NCBI RefSeq assembly: GCF_001511835.1
Contig: NZ_LN997848.1
Location: 3,252,001-3,316,000, forward strand
Length of the DNA: 64,000 nucleotides
Reading direction: 5' to 3'
Origin: Magnetospirillum sp. XM-1
GTDB lineage: Bacteria; Pseudomonadota; Alphaproteobacteria; Rhodospirillales; Magnetospirillaceae
In this document: one piece after another, positions 1 through 9,421 of the stretch
Layout of the letters: each line of letters begins with the position of its first letter
Numbering within the stretch: position 1 is the first letter of the stretch
Notes under the pieces: generated by a model
Database searches by the model: none
Seen by the model: only the letters and a program-made list of their open reading frames with translations
What the model was told of the DNA's origin: nothing
Program-made: the position numbers and the translations under genes

Positions 1-1
1 T

Positions 2-124
2 GATCGGGTTTTTCTCGCCGGCGACTGGATTGCCTCGCCCTGGCCCTGTACCATAGAGGCCGCCATCTGCAGCGGCCTTGCCGCCGCGCGGTTGGCGCTG
101 GCGCGTCCGGGCCTGACCTTTTGA
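2..124 (+). CDS. C-terminus of FAD-dependent desaturase / amine oxidase (partial, HpnE-like)
   Basis: The window opens inside a reading frame that runs from base 2 to a TGA at 122-124 (about 40 residues visible). The peptide contains FLAGDW followed by a TIEAAICSGLAAA stretch. This is the C-terminal FAD-binding signature of flavin amine oxidases and phytoene/squalene desaturases (AGDW...EGA..SG..AA). In this lineage the hopanoid-biosynthesis enzyme HpnE is a plausible identity, but the substrate cannot be fixed from the tail alone. The gene start lies outside the window. Family assignment is fairly safe; the specific function is inference. Confidence 0.6.
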   Translation, partial: DRVFLAGDWIASPWPCTIEAAICSGLAAARLALARPGLTF

Positions 125-183
125 ATCGGCAATAGCCGACAAAGGTGCTTCACAATCATCCCCGGAGTTCCTATCTTTGGCTC

Positions 184-197
184 ATCGTTTAGACGAT
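184..197. promoter_or_regulatory. Short inverted repeat upstream of sodB
   Basis: ATCGT-TTAG-ACGAT is a perfect 5-bp inverted repeat about 45 bp before the sodB start, in the 116-bp gap after the upstream gene. It could be an operator for iron- or oxidant-responsive control, but no known box is recognisable and 5-bp arms can arise by chance. Confidence 0.2.
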
Positions 198-240
198 TTC
201 CAATTCGGTTCGGAACCCTTTGACGACATAGAGGTGAATT

Positions 241-837
241 ATGGCTTTTGAGCTTCCGCCGCTCCCCTTCGCCATCGACGCGCTGGAGCCCCACATTTCC
301 GCCCGCACCTTCGAGTTCCATCACGGCAAGCATCACGCCGCCTATGTGACCAACCTCAACAACCTGACCAAGGACACCGATCTGGCGTCCAAGTCCCTGG
401 AAGAGGTGATCAAGGTGGCCGCCGCCGATCTGCCGGCCAAGCAGGGCATCTTCAACAATGCCGCCCAGGTGTGGAACCACACCTTCTTCTGGAACTGCAT
501 GAAGAAGGGCGGCGGCGGCAAGCCGGGTGCGAAGCTGCTGGCCAGGATCGAGTCCGATCTGGGCGGCTTCGACAAGTTCAAGGAAGACTTCAAGGCCGCC
601 GCCGTGGGCCAGTTCGGTTCGGGCTGGGCCTGGCTGGTTCTGGATGGCGGCAAGCTGAAAATCACCAAGACCGCCAACGCCGACCTGCCCATGGCCCACG
701 GCCAGAAGGCGCTGCTGACCGTCGACGTGTGGGAGCACGCCTATTACCTGGACTGGCAGAACCGCCGCCCCGACTTCGTCCAGTGCTTCCTGGACAATCT
801 GGTGAACTGGGACTTCGTCGAAGCCAATCTGGGCTGA
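241..837 (+). CDS. sodB: Superoxide dismutase [Fe]
   Basis: Dismutates superoxide to oxygen and hydrogen peroxide, probably in the cytoplasm (no signal peptide). The protein is 198 aa, the usual length for the Fe/Mn family. Visible features are the N-terminal ligand region EFHHGKHHAAYV (His27 is the expected first metal ligand), NNAAQVWNHTFFW with the second His, and the DVWEHAYYLDW signature carrying the Asp and His ligands. Gln in the AAQVWNH segment is typical of iron-type rather than manganese-type enzymes. The ATG is preceded by GAGGTG at a good distance. The gene is monocistronic, ending at a strong terminator. Confidence 0.95.
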   Translation: MAFELPPLPFAIDALEPHISARTFEFHHGKHHAAYVTNLNNLTKDTDLASKSLEEVIKVAAADLPAKQGIFNNAAQVWNHTFFWNCMKKGGGGKPGAKLLARIESDLGGFDKFKEDFKAAAVGQFGSGWAWLVLDGGKLKITKTANADLPMAHGQKALLTVDVWEHAYYLDWQNRRPDFVQCFLDNLVNWDFVEANLG

Positions 838-852
838 GACTGGATTTTGAAG

Positions 853-881
853 CCCCCCTCCCCTTCGGGAGGGGGGTTTTT
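853..881 (+). terminator. Rho-independent terminator of sodB
   Basis: A 10-bp perfect stem (six C, T, three C paired with three G, A, six G) closes a CTTC loop and is followed directly by five T residues. It starts 15 nt after the sodB stop codon. Confidence 0.9.
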
Positions 882-981
882 CATTTCCCCACTACTTTCC
901 CGGCCGGAAAGGTGCTAGACGAAATTCGGGGTTGGGATATGCAATCGGACATTCGGTCCGAAACAGGGGGCATCTCTCATC

Positions 982-2784
982 TTGGGCAGTGAACGGCCTG
1001 GCATGGTTACCGGAACCGAGGCTTCCGCAACTCCGTCGTTGCGGCCGAGCACCATTGCCCGGCGCTGGGCCCTGGCGCTGATCACCGTGCTGGTGGTGAT
1101 CGCCGCCATCCACCTCAAGGCCGCCTGGAACCGGGCCAACAGCAATGCCGAACGCCTGCTGACCGCCCTGACCCGGACCCTGGAGCATCAGGTCGACACC
1201 AGCCTGCGCAGCATCGACAATCTGCTGCTGGAAGCCAGCCAGCGCGTCGACCCGGCACGGTGGCCGGACCCCAGCCTCGTCCAGTGGTTCCAAAGCCGGC
1301 TCGGCGCCTTTCCCGAAATCCGGCAAATGGTGGTTTTCGGCCAGGACGGCAAGAATTCCGGCATCATCCTCCAGGCGAACGGAATTCTGAACTTTCCCGT
1401 GGATATCTCGGATCGCGAGCACTTCCAGGACCATGTCGGCAATCCCCGGAGCAACACGCTTAATATCGGCGTTCCGGTCCTCAGCCGCATCGACAACCAC
1501 CCCACCATCCCGCTGTCGCGCGCCATCGTCGATACCGAAGGACGGTTCAAGGGCGTGGTGTCCGCCGCCTTCGATCCCATGTTTCTGGTCGAGGTCCTGG
1601 AAAAGTTGCTGATCGAGGAACCGGGGGGCATCTCGGTCATCCGGCGGGACGGCATCTTCCTGGCAAGGCTGCCCGAGCCGGAGACGTCCCTTGGACGCTC
1701 CACCGCCATGAGCCCCCTGTTCCAGAAATATCTGCCACAGGCGCCGTCCGGCGTCGTGCGCTTCGTATCGGTCACCGACGGCAACGCCAAGATCGTCAGC
1801 TATGGAACCCTGGAGCGCTATCCGGTGGTCGCCACCATCGGCGTGACCCAGGCAACCGCCTTTGCCGAGTTCCATCGCGAGGCGGCCTGGGTCGCCGCCG
1901 TGGTGATCACCTTGTCGGCGGCGCTGTTCTGGCTGGCCACATTATCGGACCGGCGGGAATATTCGCGCCGGCTGCTGGCCGCCAGCCTGGAACGGCAAAG
2001 CCATGTCCTGGAGGAGCAAGTGGCGGAACGGACCCGCCATCTGCGGATCACCCAGGCCGCTGCCGAGGAAAAGGCGCGCCAGCTGGCCGTCGCCAACGCC
2101 GACCTGGAACAGTTCACCCACGTGGCCGCCCACGACCTGCAGGAGCCGCTGCGCAGCATCACCAGCTTCGTCCAGCTGCTTCAGCACCGCTATCGCAACC
2201 GGCTCGACGTCGAGGCCAACGAGTTCATCGACTACACCGTGGCCGGCACCAAGCGCATGCAGCAGCAATTGCTGGACCTCTTGGCCTATTCGCAAATCCG
2301 CAGCCGCGGCAACATCTTCGTCCCGGTGGACATGAATTCCGTGGCGGCCGAGGCGGGAAACCTGCTGGCGGGGGAAATCGGGCGCTACGGCGCCACCCTC
2401 CACGTGGGGGATCTGCCGACCCTGACCGCCGATCGGGAACAGATGGTCACCCTGTTCGAGAACCTGATCGCCAACGCGGTGAAGTATCACCGTCCCGACC
2501 ACCCCTCCGCCGTGGACGTGGGGGCCGAAATCGACGAGGTCTCGGGAGGATGGACCTTCTGGGTCAGGGATGACGGCATCGGCATCGAGCCACAATACGC
2601 CGAGCGCATCTTCACCATCTTCCAGAAGCTTCACGGCCGGGAGGAAGACGAAGGCACCGGCATCGGCCTGGCCATCTGCAAGCGTATCGTCGAGCGTCAC
2701 GGCGGCCGGATCTGGGTCGAGCCCTCGCCCGGCGGAGGAGCCACCTTCCGCTTCACCCTGCCGACCATTCCCCCCGGGGAGTAA
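982..2784 (+). CDS. Membrane sensor histidine kinase with periplasmic Cache-type domain
   Basis: Transmits an extracytoplasmic signal to an unidentified response regulator. The 600-aa protein has a transmembrane helix at about residues 28-47, a roughly 245-residue periplasmic region of PDC/Cache style, a second helix at about 293-315, a short coiled coil, then a HisKA H-box of the phytochrome-kinase type (HVAAHDLQEPLR). The HATPase domain shows N box (LIANAVKYH), G1 (DDGIGI) and G2 (GTGIGLAI). The catalytic half closely resembles that of the kinase at 24859-27078. No regulator gene is adjacent. The start is uncertain: TTG at 982 has an AGGGGG 11 nt upstream, while an in-frame ATG at 1003 lacks a visible ribosome-binding site. 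Confidence 0.88.
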   Translation: MGSERPGMVTGTEASATPSLRPSTIARRWALALITVLVVIAAIHLKAAWNRANSNAERLLTALTRTLEHQVDTSLRSIDNLLLEASQRVDPARWPDPSLVQWFQSRLGAFPEIRQMVVFGQDGKNSGIILQANGILNFPVDISDREHFQDHVGNPRSNTLNIGVPVLSRIDNHPTIPLSRAIVDTEGRFKGVVSAAFDPMFLVEVLEKLLIEEPGGISVIRRDGIFLARLPEPETSLGRSTAMSPLFQKYLPQAPSGVVRFVSVTDGNAKIVSYGTLERYPVVATIGVTQATAFAEFHREAAWVAAVVITLSAALFWLATLSDRREYSRRLLAASLERQSHVLEEQVAERTRHLRITQAAAEEKARQLAVANADLEQFTHVAAHDLQEPLRSITSFVQLLQHRYRNRLDVEANEFIDYTVAGTKRMQQQLLDLLAYSQIRSRGNIFVPVDMNSVAAEAGNLLAGEIGRYGATLHVGDLPTLTADREQMVTLFENLIANAVKYHRPDHPSAVDVGAEIDEVSGGWTFWVRDDGIGIEPQYAERIFTIFQKLHGREEDEGTGIGLAICKRIVERHGGRIWVEPSPGGGATFRFTLPTIPPGE

Positions 2785-2787
2785 TCG

Positions 2788-3162
2788 CTAGACCGCGATC
2801 AGCGCGGCGGCCACCGAGCGTTCCTCGGACACCAGCACGTTGTAGGTGCGGCACGCCCCGCCGGTATCCATCAGTTCCAGGGTGATCCCCGCCTGGCGCA
2901 AGGCCATGCGCAGGGCGGCGGGAACCAGCGCCATGCGCTGGCCGCAGCCCAGCAGCAGCAGCCTCGGCCGCTCGGCCAAGTTCAAGATCGGCGACAGGCT
3001 TTCCTCGGTGACCTGGGACAGCTCGGTCACCCCCCAGGATTGGGTGCGGTCGGGCAGCACCAGGACCGAACCCTCCCAGCGGATGCCGGAGATGGTGAAG
3101 CCACCATCGCCGTATCCCTTGACGATCTGCCGGCCGGACGGAATGAGGGGCGTGATGTCCAT
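2788..3162 (-). CDS. Mth938-like domain protein (DUF498/Xcc1710 family)
   Basis: A 124-aa protein of the Mth938 fold, related to the mitochondrial complex I assembly factor NDUFAF3; the bacterial role is not established. It has the family pattern of an N-terminal beta region (GYGDGGFTISG), then LLLLGCGQRM and a C-terminal MDTGGACRTYNVL stretch before a short helix. It is the last gene of the yajC-secD-secF transcript, 9 nt after secF. That linkage is common in alphaproteobacteria and suggests a membrane-protein assembly role (inference). It ends 3 nt from the convergent kinase gene. Confidence 0.85.
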   Translation of the reverse strand: MDITPLIPSGRQIVKGYGDGGFTISGIRWEGSVLVLPDRTQSWGVTELSQVTEESLSPILNLAERPRLLLLGCGQRMALVPAALRMALRQAGITLELMDTGGACRTYNVLVSEERSVAAALIAV

Positions 3163-3171
3163 GGAAGGGAC

Positions 3172-4128
3172 TTACGGCGCGGCGGCCGGTCCGCCCTCGG
3201 CCGTCTCGGCTTCCTCGGTCTCCTTGCCGGTGCGCAGGTTGAAGTAGACCAGCACCGGCATGGAAACGTAGATGGACGAGAAGGTGCCGATGATCAGGCC
3301 CCACAGCATGGCGATGGAGAAGCCGCGCAGCACCTCGCCGCCCAGGATCAAGAGGGCCAGCACGCTGATGGAAACGGTGGACACCGTCAGGATGGTGCGC
3401 GCCAGGGTCTCGTTGACCGACAGGTTCAACAGGTCGTAGAGCGGCATGGTCTTGTACTTGCGCAGGTTTTCGCGCACGCGGTCGTATTCCACCACCGTCT
3501 CGTTGATGGAATAGCCGGCGATGGTGAGGATGGCCGCCACCGAGGTCAGGTTGAATTCCAGGCCCGAAATGGAGAATAGGCCGAAGGTGGTGATCACGTC
3601 GTGGAAGATGGCGATCAGCGCACCGACGCCGAACTGCCACTCGAAGCGGAACCAGACATAGGCGGCGATGGCCAGCACCGCCAGGGCCACGGCCAGCACG
3701 CCGTCGCGCTTCAGTTCCTCGCCGACCTTGGGGCCGACGATCTCGACCCGCTTGTACTCGTAGCCGGCGCCCAGCGCCTCCTTGACCTTGCCGAGCGCCG
3801 CCATCTGGGCCTTCTCGTCGCCCGCCTGCTTCTGCACGCGGATCATCACGTCGCGGCCGGTGTTGCCGAAGCCCTGCAGCGACACCTCGCCCAGCCTCAG
3901 GGCTTCCAGCGTGCCGCGCATGTGGTGCAGGTCCGCCTCGCCCCCGGTGGTGTGGGCCTCGATCAGGATGCCGCCGGCGAAGTCGATGCCGTAATTGAAC
4001 CCCTTGACGAGGATGGACGCGAACGAGCCCAGGATCAGCAGGGCGGTGATGCCGAAGGCGAAGAAGCGCAGACGGATGAAGTCGTAATTCGGCTTCTTGG
4101 TGGCGACCCAGCGGGAATAGAAGTTCAT
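3172..4128 (-). CDS. secF: Protein translocase subunit SecF
   Basis: The inner-membrane partner of SecD; together they use the proton-motive force to help complete Sec-dependent export. At 318 aa it has the usual length, with one N-terminal helix (about residues 24-44), a periplasmic P1-type domain, and five clustered C-terminal helices. FNYGIDFAGGILIEAHT is the typical SecF start of the periplasmic region, and SINETVVEYDRVREN is the conserved SecD/F membrane motif. It lies 22 nt downstream of secD in the same operon. Confidence 0.96.
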   Translation of the reverse strand: MNFYSRWVATKKPNYDFIRLRFFAFGITALLILGSFASILVKGFNYGIDFAGGILIEAHTTGGEADLHHMRGTLEALRLGEVSLQGFGNTGRDVMIRVQKQAGDEKAQMAALGKVKEALGAGYEYKRVEIVGPKVGEELKRDGVLAVALAVLAIAAYVWFRFEWQFGVGALIAIFHDVITTFGLFSISGLEFNLTSVAAILTIAGYSINETVVEYDRVRENLRKYKTMPLYDLLNLSVNETLARTILTVSTVSISVLALLILGGEVLRGFSIAMLWGLIIGTFSSIYVSMPVLVYFNLRTGKETEEAETAEGGPAAAP

Positions 4129-4150
4129 CGCTCGATTATCCTCGATTCCT

Positions 4151-5716
4151 CTAGAGCGGCAGGGCCTTGGGACGCCGGACGGCGATCCAGATGGCGACCA
4201 TCAACCGGGTAATGTTCACGGCGGTGAACTGCGACGTCATGATACCGATGCCCAGCGTCACGGCGAAACCGCGAATGGGGCCGGTACCGAAGATGTACAG
4301 CAGCAGGGCCGCGATCATGTGGGTGAAGTTGGCGTCGAAGATGGTGGCATGCGCCCGGTCGAAACCGTGCTGCACCGCCGACAGGATGGAGCGGCCGCGG
4401 CGCTGCTCCTCGCGCGTGCGCTCGTAGATCAGGACGTTGGCGTCCACCGCCATGCCCATGGTCAGCACGATGCCGGCGATACCGGGAAGCGTCAGCGTCG
4501 CGCCCAGGGCCGACAGCAGCGCCATCAGCAGGATCAGATTGAACACCAGGGCCACGTTGGCCAGCACGCCCAGGACGCCGTAGATCACCACCATGAAGAA
4601 AGCCACCGCCAGCAGGCCGACGCCGCTGGCGACGGTGCCGGCCTGGATGGAATCGGCGCCCAGATCGGGGCCGACGGTGCGCTCCTCGAGAACCTGCAGC
4701 GGCGCCGGCAGGGCGCCAGCACGCAGCAGCAGCGACAGATCCTGCGCCTGCTGCACGGTGAAGCTGCCCGAGATGATGCCCGAACCGCCCAGGATGGGCT
4801 CGTTGATGCGCGGCGCGCTGATCACCTTCTCGTCGAGGACGATGGCCAGGAACTTGCCGGCGTTTTCACGCGTGGCGTCGCCGAATTTCTTGCCGCCGGC
4901 GGCGTTGAAGCGGAAGCTGACCACCGGGCGGCCCTCGGAGTAGGTGGCCTTGGAATCGGTCAGCATGTCGCCGCCCACCTCGACGCGCTTCCTGACCACG
5001 TAGGATTCCGGCATGCCCCGCTCCTTCTCGGCGGACGGCAGCAGCATGGAGCCGGGCGGCACCCTGCCCCGTCCCGCTTCCTCGGCGGAGGTGGAATCGT
5101 CGAGCAGGTGGAAGGTCAGCTTGGCGGTCTTGCCCAGCAGGGCCTTGATGCGGTCGGGATCCTTGACGCCGGGCAGCTGGACGACGATGCGGTCCTCGCC
5201 CTGGCGCTGGATCGAGGGCTCGCGGGTGCCCAGTTCGTCGATGCGGCGGCGCACGATCTCCAGCGACTGGTCCACCGCCGACAGCTTGCGCGCCTTGACC
5301 GCCTGCTCCGAGTACTTCAGCACCATGGAGCCGTCGTCCTTGGCGTCGAGCGCGGCGTCGGGGTCGAGCTTGCGCAGCAGTTCACGCGCCCTGGCGCGGT
5401 CCTCGGCGTCGATGATCCGCACGTTGACCAGGTCGCCCTTGGCGCCCAGGTCCGAGTACTTGATCTTTTCCTTGCGCAGCGTGGTGCGCACGGTTTCCAC
5501 CAGCGAGGTCAGCTGTTCGCGGACCACGTAGCCGGTGTCCACCTCCAGCAGCAGGTACGAGCCGCCCTGCAGGTCGAGACCCAGGCTGACCGGCTGCAGC
5601 CAATGGGGCAGCCGGTCGGCCTGCTCACGCGTCAGCAGGTTGGGGAAGACGAAGACGATGCCCAGGATGGCGATCACCGCCACCATTGCGAGCTTCCAAC
5701 GAGGATAGTGGAGCAT
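4151..5716 (-). CDS. secD: Protein translocase subunit SecD
   Basis: The larger subunit of the SecDF export accessory complex. At 521 aa it has an N-terminal helix (about 8-26), a large periplasmic region starting with SLGLDLQGGSYLLLEVD, the P1-head segment, and six C-terminal helices. The membrane motif GMAVDANVLIYERTREE contains the Asp implicated in proton transfer in this family. It is preceded by yajC (36-nt gap) and followed by secF. Confidence 0.97.
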   Translation of the reverse strand: MLHYPRWKLAMVAVIAILGIVFVFPNLLTREQADRLPHWLQPVSLGLDLQGGSYLLLEVDTGYVVREQLTSLVETVRTTLRKEKIKYSDLGAKGDLVNVRIIDAEDRARARELLRKLDPDAALDAKDDGSMVLKYSEQAVKARKLSAVDQSLEIVRRRIDELGTREPSIQRQGEDRIVVQLPGVKDPDRIKALLGKTAKLTFHLLDDSTSAEEAGRGRVPPGSMLLPSAEKERGMPESYVVRKRVEVGGDMLTDSKATYSEGRPVVSFRFNAAGGKKFGDATRENAGKFLAIVLDEKVISAPRINEPILGGSGIISGSFTVQQAQDLSLLLRAGALPAPLQVLEERTVGPDLGADSIQAGTVASGVGLLAVAFFMVVIYGVLGVLANVALVFNLILLMALLSALGATLTLPGIAGIVLTMGMAVDANVLIYERTREEQRRGRSILSAVQHGFDRAHATIFDANFTHMIAALLLYIFGTGPIRGFAVTLGIGIMTSQFTAVNITRLMVAIWIAVRRPKALPL

Positions 5717-5752
5717 GTCCCGGCCTGTGCTGCTTGGAAGGGAGACGAAGGT

Positions 5753-6139
5753 CTACTTGTCGGCCTTTTCGGCGGCCGGCTCGGCTTCGGGCTTCTCGTC
5801 CTTGGCCTTGTCGCCGGCGACCGGCTCGGTCTTGGACACCACCTCGGTGATGGTCGAGCGCAGGCAGCGGACCCGCACGCCCTCGGCGATCTCCACCGAC
5901 ACTTCGGTGTCGTTGATCAGCTTGTTGACGGTGCCGAGAATGCCGCCGGCGGTGACGACGCGGTCGCCACGGCGAAGCTGGCCCAGCATCTCCTTGTGCT
6001 GCTTCATCTTCTTCTGCTGCGGACGGATCAGCAGGAAATAGAACACCACGAAGATCAGAATCAGAGGCAGAAACTGTTCCAGGGCTCCCATGGAACCGCC
6101 ACCGGCGGCGGCTTGGGCATAAGCGGGCGACACGAACAT
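5753..6139 (-). CDS. yajC: Preprotein translocase subunit YajC
   Basis: A small single-span component of the SecDF-YajC complex, 128 aa. A hydrophobic helix (LPLILIFVVFYFLLI, about residues 22-38) is followed by the hallmark RPQQKK and the soluble LRRGDRVVTAGGILG domain. The tail is rich in Lys, Glu and Ala. The frame is open further upstream, but the ATG at 6139 has GGAGAC close before it and gives the normal YajC N-terminus. It heads the yajC-secD-secF-Mth938 operon and is divergent from the DUF815 ATPase gene across a 168-bp gap. Confidence 0.95.
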   Translation of the reverse strand: MFVSPAYAQAAAGGGSMGALEQFLPLILIFVVFYFLLIRPQQKKMKQHKEMLGQLRRGDRVVTAGGILGTVNKLINDTEVSVEIAEGVRVRCLRSTITEVVSKTEPVAGDKAKDEKPEAEPAAEKADK

Positions 6140-6307
6140 CACTGTCTCCTCGGGAAGTCGCGCATTGTCCAATGCAGCGTTGAATGCAGCGGGAATATAG
6201 CCGCCTATCGCCGGGATGCAAACGCCAAGTGGCCGATAAGCCGATTTGCTTGCCCCAAAGGGCGAAGCTGCTACCATCCGCGCCTTCATCCTCAAGGGAT
6301 CGCCGCC

Positions 6308-7162
6308 ATGCCCTACGCCGACGCCGTCAAGGCCCTGAACCGTATCGCCGAGGCCCTGGAGCGCCTCTCGCCCCCGCCTTTCGCCACGCCGGACCTGTCG
6401 GCCGCCGACGCCTATGTCTGGCATGCCGACCCCGACCGGCTGGAGCCGGTGCCCAATGTCAATCGGGTTGACATCGAGCTGTTGCAGGGCATCGAGCGCC
6501 AGCGCGAGCAGCTGATGGACAACACAAGGCGCTTCGCGGAAGGGTATTCGGCCAACAACGCCCTGCTGTGGGGAGCGCGCGGCACCGGCAAGAGCTCACT
6601 GGTCAAGGCGGTGCACGCAACCATCAATGCCGAGAGGCCCGGCACCCTGCTGCTGGTGGAAATCCACCGCGAGGACATCCCGTCCCTGCCCCGCTGCCTG
6701 CGCCTGTTGAAGGACAGCAGGCGGCGCGCCGTGCTGTTCTGCGACGACCTGTCCTTCGACCAGCAGGACGACGCCTACAAGTCGCTGAAGGCGGTCCTGG
6801 ACGGCGGCATAGAGGGCCGGCCTTCCAACGTGGTGTTCTACGCCACCTCCAACCGCCGCCACCTGATGGCCCGCGACATGATCGACAACGAGCGTTCGAC
6901 GGCCATCAATCCCGGCGAGGCGGTGGAAGAAAAGGTGTCGCTGTCCGACCGCTTCGGCCTGTGGCTGGGCTTCCACCACGTGGGCCAGGACACCTTCTTC
7001 GCCATCGTCGAGGGCTATGTCGCCCATTACGGCCTGCCCATCTCCACCGAGGAACTGCACGCCCAGGCCAACGAATGGTCGGTGACGCGCGGCTCGCGCT
7101 CGGGCCGCGTGGCGTGGCAGTTCATCCAGGATCTGGCGGGGCGACTGGGGAAGAGCGTGTAG
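6308..7162 (+). CDS. DUF815-family AAA ATPase
   Basis: A 284-aa predicted P-loop ATPase with Walker A GARGTGKSS (about residues 83-91) and Walker B region VLFCDDLSF. A sensor-like ATSNRRHLM segment is followed by the C-terminal lid. The family is widespread in alphaproteobacteria near yajC/secDF, but its substrate is not established. The frame stays open far upstream, antisense to secD and yajC; that part is a shadow, because the ATG at 6308 with AAGGGA upstream gives the normal family N-terminus. It is the only plus-strand gene in this block and converges on the chemoreceptor gene. Confidence 0.9.
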   Translation: MPYADAVKALNRIAEALERLSPPPFATPDLSAADAYVWHADPDRLEPVPNVNRVDIELLQGIERQREQLMDNTRRFAEGYSANNALLWGARGTGKSSLVKAVHATINAERPGTLLLVEIHREDIPSLPRCLRLLKDSRRRAVLFCDDLSFDQQDDAYKSLKAVLDGGIEGRPSNVVFYATSNRRHLMARDMIDNERSTAINPGEAVEEKVSLSDRFGLWLGFHHVGQDTFFAIVEGYVAHYGLPISTEELHAQANEWSVTRGSRSGRVAWQFIQDLAGRLGKSV

Positions 7163-7163
7163 G

Positions 7164-7186
7164 TGCGGGCGGGACGCCCGCATCCC
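7164..7186. repeat. Palindromic repeat fragment between convergent genes
   Basis: GCGGGCG-GGA-CGCCCGC (7165-7181) is a 7-bp stem-loop between the 3' ends of two convergent genes. The surrounding bases match half of the larger inverted repeat at 10529-10599. It may act as a bidirectional terminator-like hairpin, though there is no T-tract. Confidence 0.55.
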
Positions 7187-7188
7187 GC

Positions 7189-9333
7189 CTACGGCTTGAT
7201 GGCGAGACGCACCGCGCCCCAGTGCTTGCCCCGGATGGCGATGGGGCTGTCGAATTCCTTCAGCACCACGAAATTGCCGCCGCCCATGTCGCGGGGATAG
7301 GTCTGGACGAAATAGGGCTGGACGTTGCGCGCCGCCACCAGGCCGGCGCGGTCGTCGAAGATGCGGCGGTTGCGGGAATTGCCGGCGTTCCAGACGGTTT
7401 CCCCCGGCTTTTGCGGCTGGGAGTACTTCTTGTTGTGGGTGCCGATATAGCCGTTGCGGTCGGCGACGCAGCAGATGACGATGCGCGGGTCCTTGTCCAG
7501 CACCGTCTCGGTGAACTGATGGACCACCCGGTCGGTCAGCCCCGTATGACACGCCATGAACTGCTGCGGCGAAGTGTCGGGGATGGGTTCGTAATGGGTG
7601 TCGAACATGTCGGCCTCGGTGATCTCGCCCGATTTCAGCGCGGCCTCGAACGCCCCGATGACGCCACTGGCGACGCCCTGGACCAGTTCGATATAGAGGC
7701 GTTCCTCGGCCCGCGCCTTCGCTTGGGCGGCGGCGATGGCGGCCAGGGCTTCCGGAGGAACCTCGCGGAAGCGCACGTGCAGGCCCAGCACGCTGGCCCC
7801 CACCGCGTCGCAGCCGAGCGAGCCGATCCCTTCCAGGTCCAGGGTTCCGCCTTGGCCCACCAATGACGGATCGTTGAGTCCGGCCAGCACCACGCCCTTG
7901 CTGGCGAGATCGCCGGTATGGCCCTTGATCTCCCGCGGCCCGATCCGCCCCGAGAAGGCCAGACCCAGGGCGACGCGCGGCACGGCGCGACGGTCGCCCG
8001 CCGCCGACGAGCGCAAGATGATGCCGAGGCGGCGCTGCAGGTCGCCGACGTCGCGGTTGACCACCATGGACAGTTCGTTGACCCGCTGGGCGGTGATGCC
8101 GGTACGTTCCGCCTGCATCAGCACCGACTGGGCATGGCCGTGGACGGTGCCGGTATGGTCGGCGGCCTGGCCGGCATTGCCCTTGATGTCGGCGGTGGCT
8201 GAGAGCTGCATCTCGCTGGCGTGGTTCACTTCCTGGGCGATGGTGTTGATGTCCTGGATGGACGCCGTCACCTCCTCGACCATGGCCACCGTCTCGTCGG
8301 TGGCCTGGCCGATGGCGTGAGCCTGGGCGTTGACGCCGCGGATGCCGTCCTCGGTCAGCTTGGCCAGCCGCTTGACCTCGTCGGCCACCACGGCGAAGCC
8401 CTTGCCCATCTCGCCGGCCCTGGCCGCCTCGATGGTGGCGTTCAAGGCCAGCATGCGGGTCTGGCCGGCGATGGACTGGATCAGGCGCACCACGTCGCGG
8501 ATGCGGCCCGTGGCGTCCTTTAATCCGTCCACGGTGGCGGCGGCGGTTTCCATCTTGTGCTGGGCGGCGTCGGTCAGGCGCGAAGTGCCGTGAACCTTGG
8601 CGGAAATCTGCCGCGAAGTCTCCTCCAGCGCCTCGGTGGCGCCGGCTACCGACTGGACATTGTCGCTGGTCACGCTGACCGCCTCGGCCACCGCCTCGGC
8701 CATGGATTTGAGCTCGGTGGCCACCCCGGTCAGTTCCCGGGCCCCTTCGATCAGCCGCTTCACCTGCTTCTCGATGTCGCCGACGGTCAGCGCCACCTCG
8801 CGGTCGACCGTATCGGAGAGCGCCAGCATCTCGCGCTTCATCTTGCCGGCCTCGCCATGCTCGATATAGGTCGAGATGGCTAGGTCCATGTCCAGGAAGG
8901 CGGCGCGCAGCACGGCTCCGACCGCCTCGGGGAAGCGGGCCTTGTCGCACTTGCCGTGCAGTTCGGCGATCAGCTTCTCCAGCACGAAGCAATAACCGCC
9001 CAGGTACCAGTTGATCTCCAGGCCGATGCGTTCATGGGTGGCGCCGATGGCCACGGCGCGCAGGAAGTAATCCTCGTCGAAACGCCCGGAAAACAGGGCG
9101 CTCCAATGGGCCTGCTGCGTCTGTTTCAGATGCCCGATCCTGGCGCCGCCGCCCAACAGCGACTGCAGGTTCGGCCATTCCATCAGATGGGAATAGAAGG
9201 AATCGGCGATGGCGGGCAGGCTGCCCTCGACCAGGGGGCGGACCGCCTTGATGGCCGAAACAGCCTTGTCGTCCAGGCGCAGGAACCTCAGCCGGTCACG
9301 ATTCTTCGACGCCGCATCGCTGTCGCTCGCCAT
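7189..9333 (-). CDS. Globin-coupled methyl-accepting chemotaxis protein with PilZ-like and C-terminal Cache-like domains
   Basis: A 714-aa soluble chemoreceptor with no transmembrane helix. Residues about 1-170 form a protoglobin sensor (HemAT type) with the expected heme-ligand segment [17 protein letters not shown]. About 190-440 form the receptor signalling domain, with the hairpin tip [12 protein letters not shown]. About 455-550 look like a PilZ c-di-GMP domain: RRAVPR keeps RxxxR, but GDLASKG has Ala where the second motif wants Ser. About 570-714 resemble a Cache/PAS-like module ([11 protein letters not shown] and [10 protein letters not shown]). Start ATG 9333 has AAGGAGGG just upstream. 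The gene interrupts an otherwise conserved housekeeping order. Oxygen sensing is inference. Confidence 0.88.
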   Translation of the reverse strand: MASDSDAASKNRDRLRFLRLDDKAVSAIKAVRPLVEGSLPAIADSFYSHLMEWPNLQSLLGGGARIGHLKQTQQAHWSALFSGRFDEDYFLRAVAIGATHERIGLEINWYLGGYCFVLEKLIAELHGKCDKARFPEAVGAVLRAAFLDMDLAISTYIEHGEAGKMKREMLALSDTVDREVALTVGDIEKQVKRLIEGARELTGVATELKSMAEAVAEAVSVTSDNVQSVAGATEALEETSRQISAKVHGTSRLTDAAQHKMETAAATVDGLKDATGRIRDVVRLIQSIAGQTRMLALNATIEAARAGEMGKGFAVVADEVKRLAKLTEDGIRGVNAQAHAIGQATDETVAMVEEVTASIQDINTIAQEVNHASEMQLSATADIKGNAGQAADHTGTVHGHAQSVLMQAERTGITAQRVNELSMVVNRDVGDLQRRLGIILRSSAAGDRRAVPRVALGLAFSGRIGPREIKGHTGDLASKGVVLAGLNDPSLVGQGGTLDLEGIGSLGCDAVGASVLGLHVRFREVPPEALAAIAAAQAKARAEERLYIELVQGVASGVIGAFEAALKSGEITEADMFDTHYEPIPDTSPQQFMACHTGLTDRVVHQFTETVLDKDPRIVICCVADRNGYIGTHNKKYSQPQKPGETVWNAGNSRNRRIFDDRAGLVAARNVQPYFVQTYPRDMGGGNFVVLKEFDSPIAIRGKHWGAVRLAIKP

Positions 9334-9421
9334 GCGTCCCTCCTTGGAAGCCACCCTCACGCCGCCCTATACGAACGGTCATTCATTTATGGAATCAGGG
9401 TGGTCCGTTCACGGGGCGGGG

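Noticed and set aside
4319-6307. Long upstream extension of the DUF815 ATPase frame
   Set aside because: The stretch is antisense to secD and yajC. The ATG at 6308 gives the family N-terminus.
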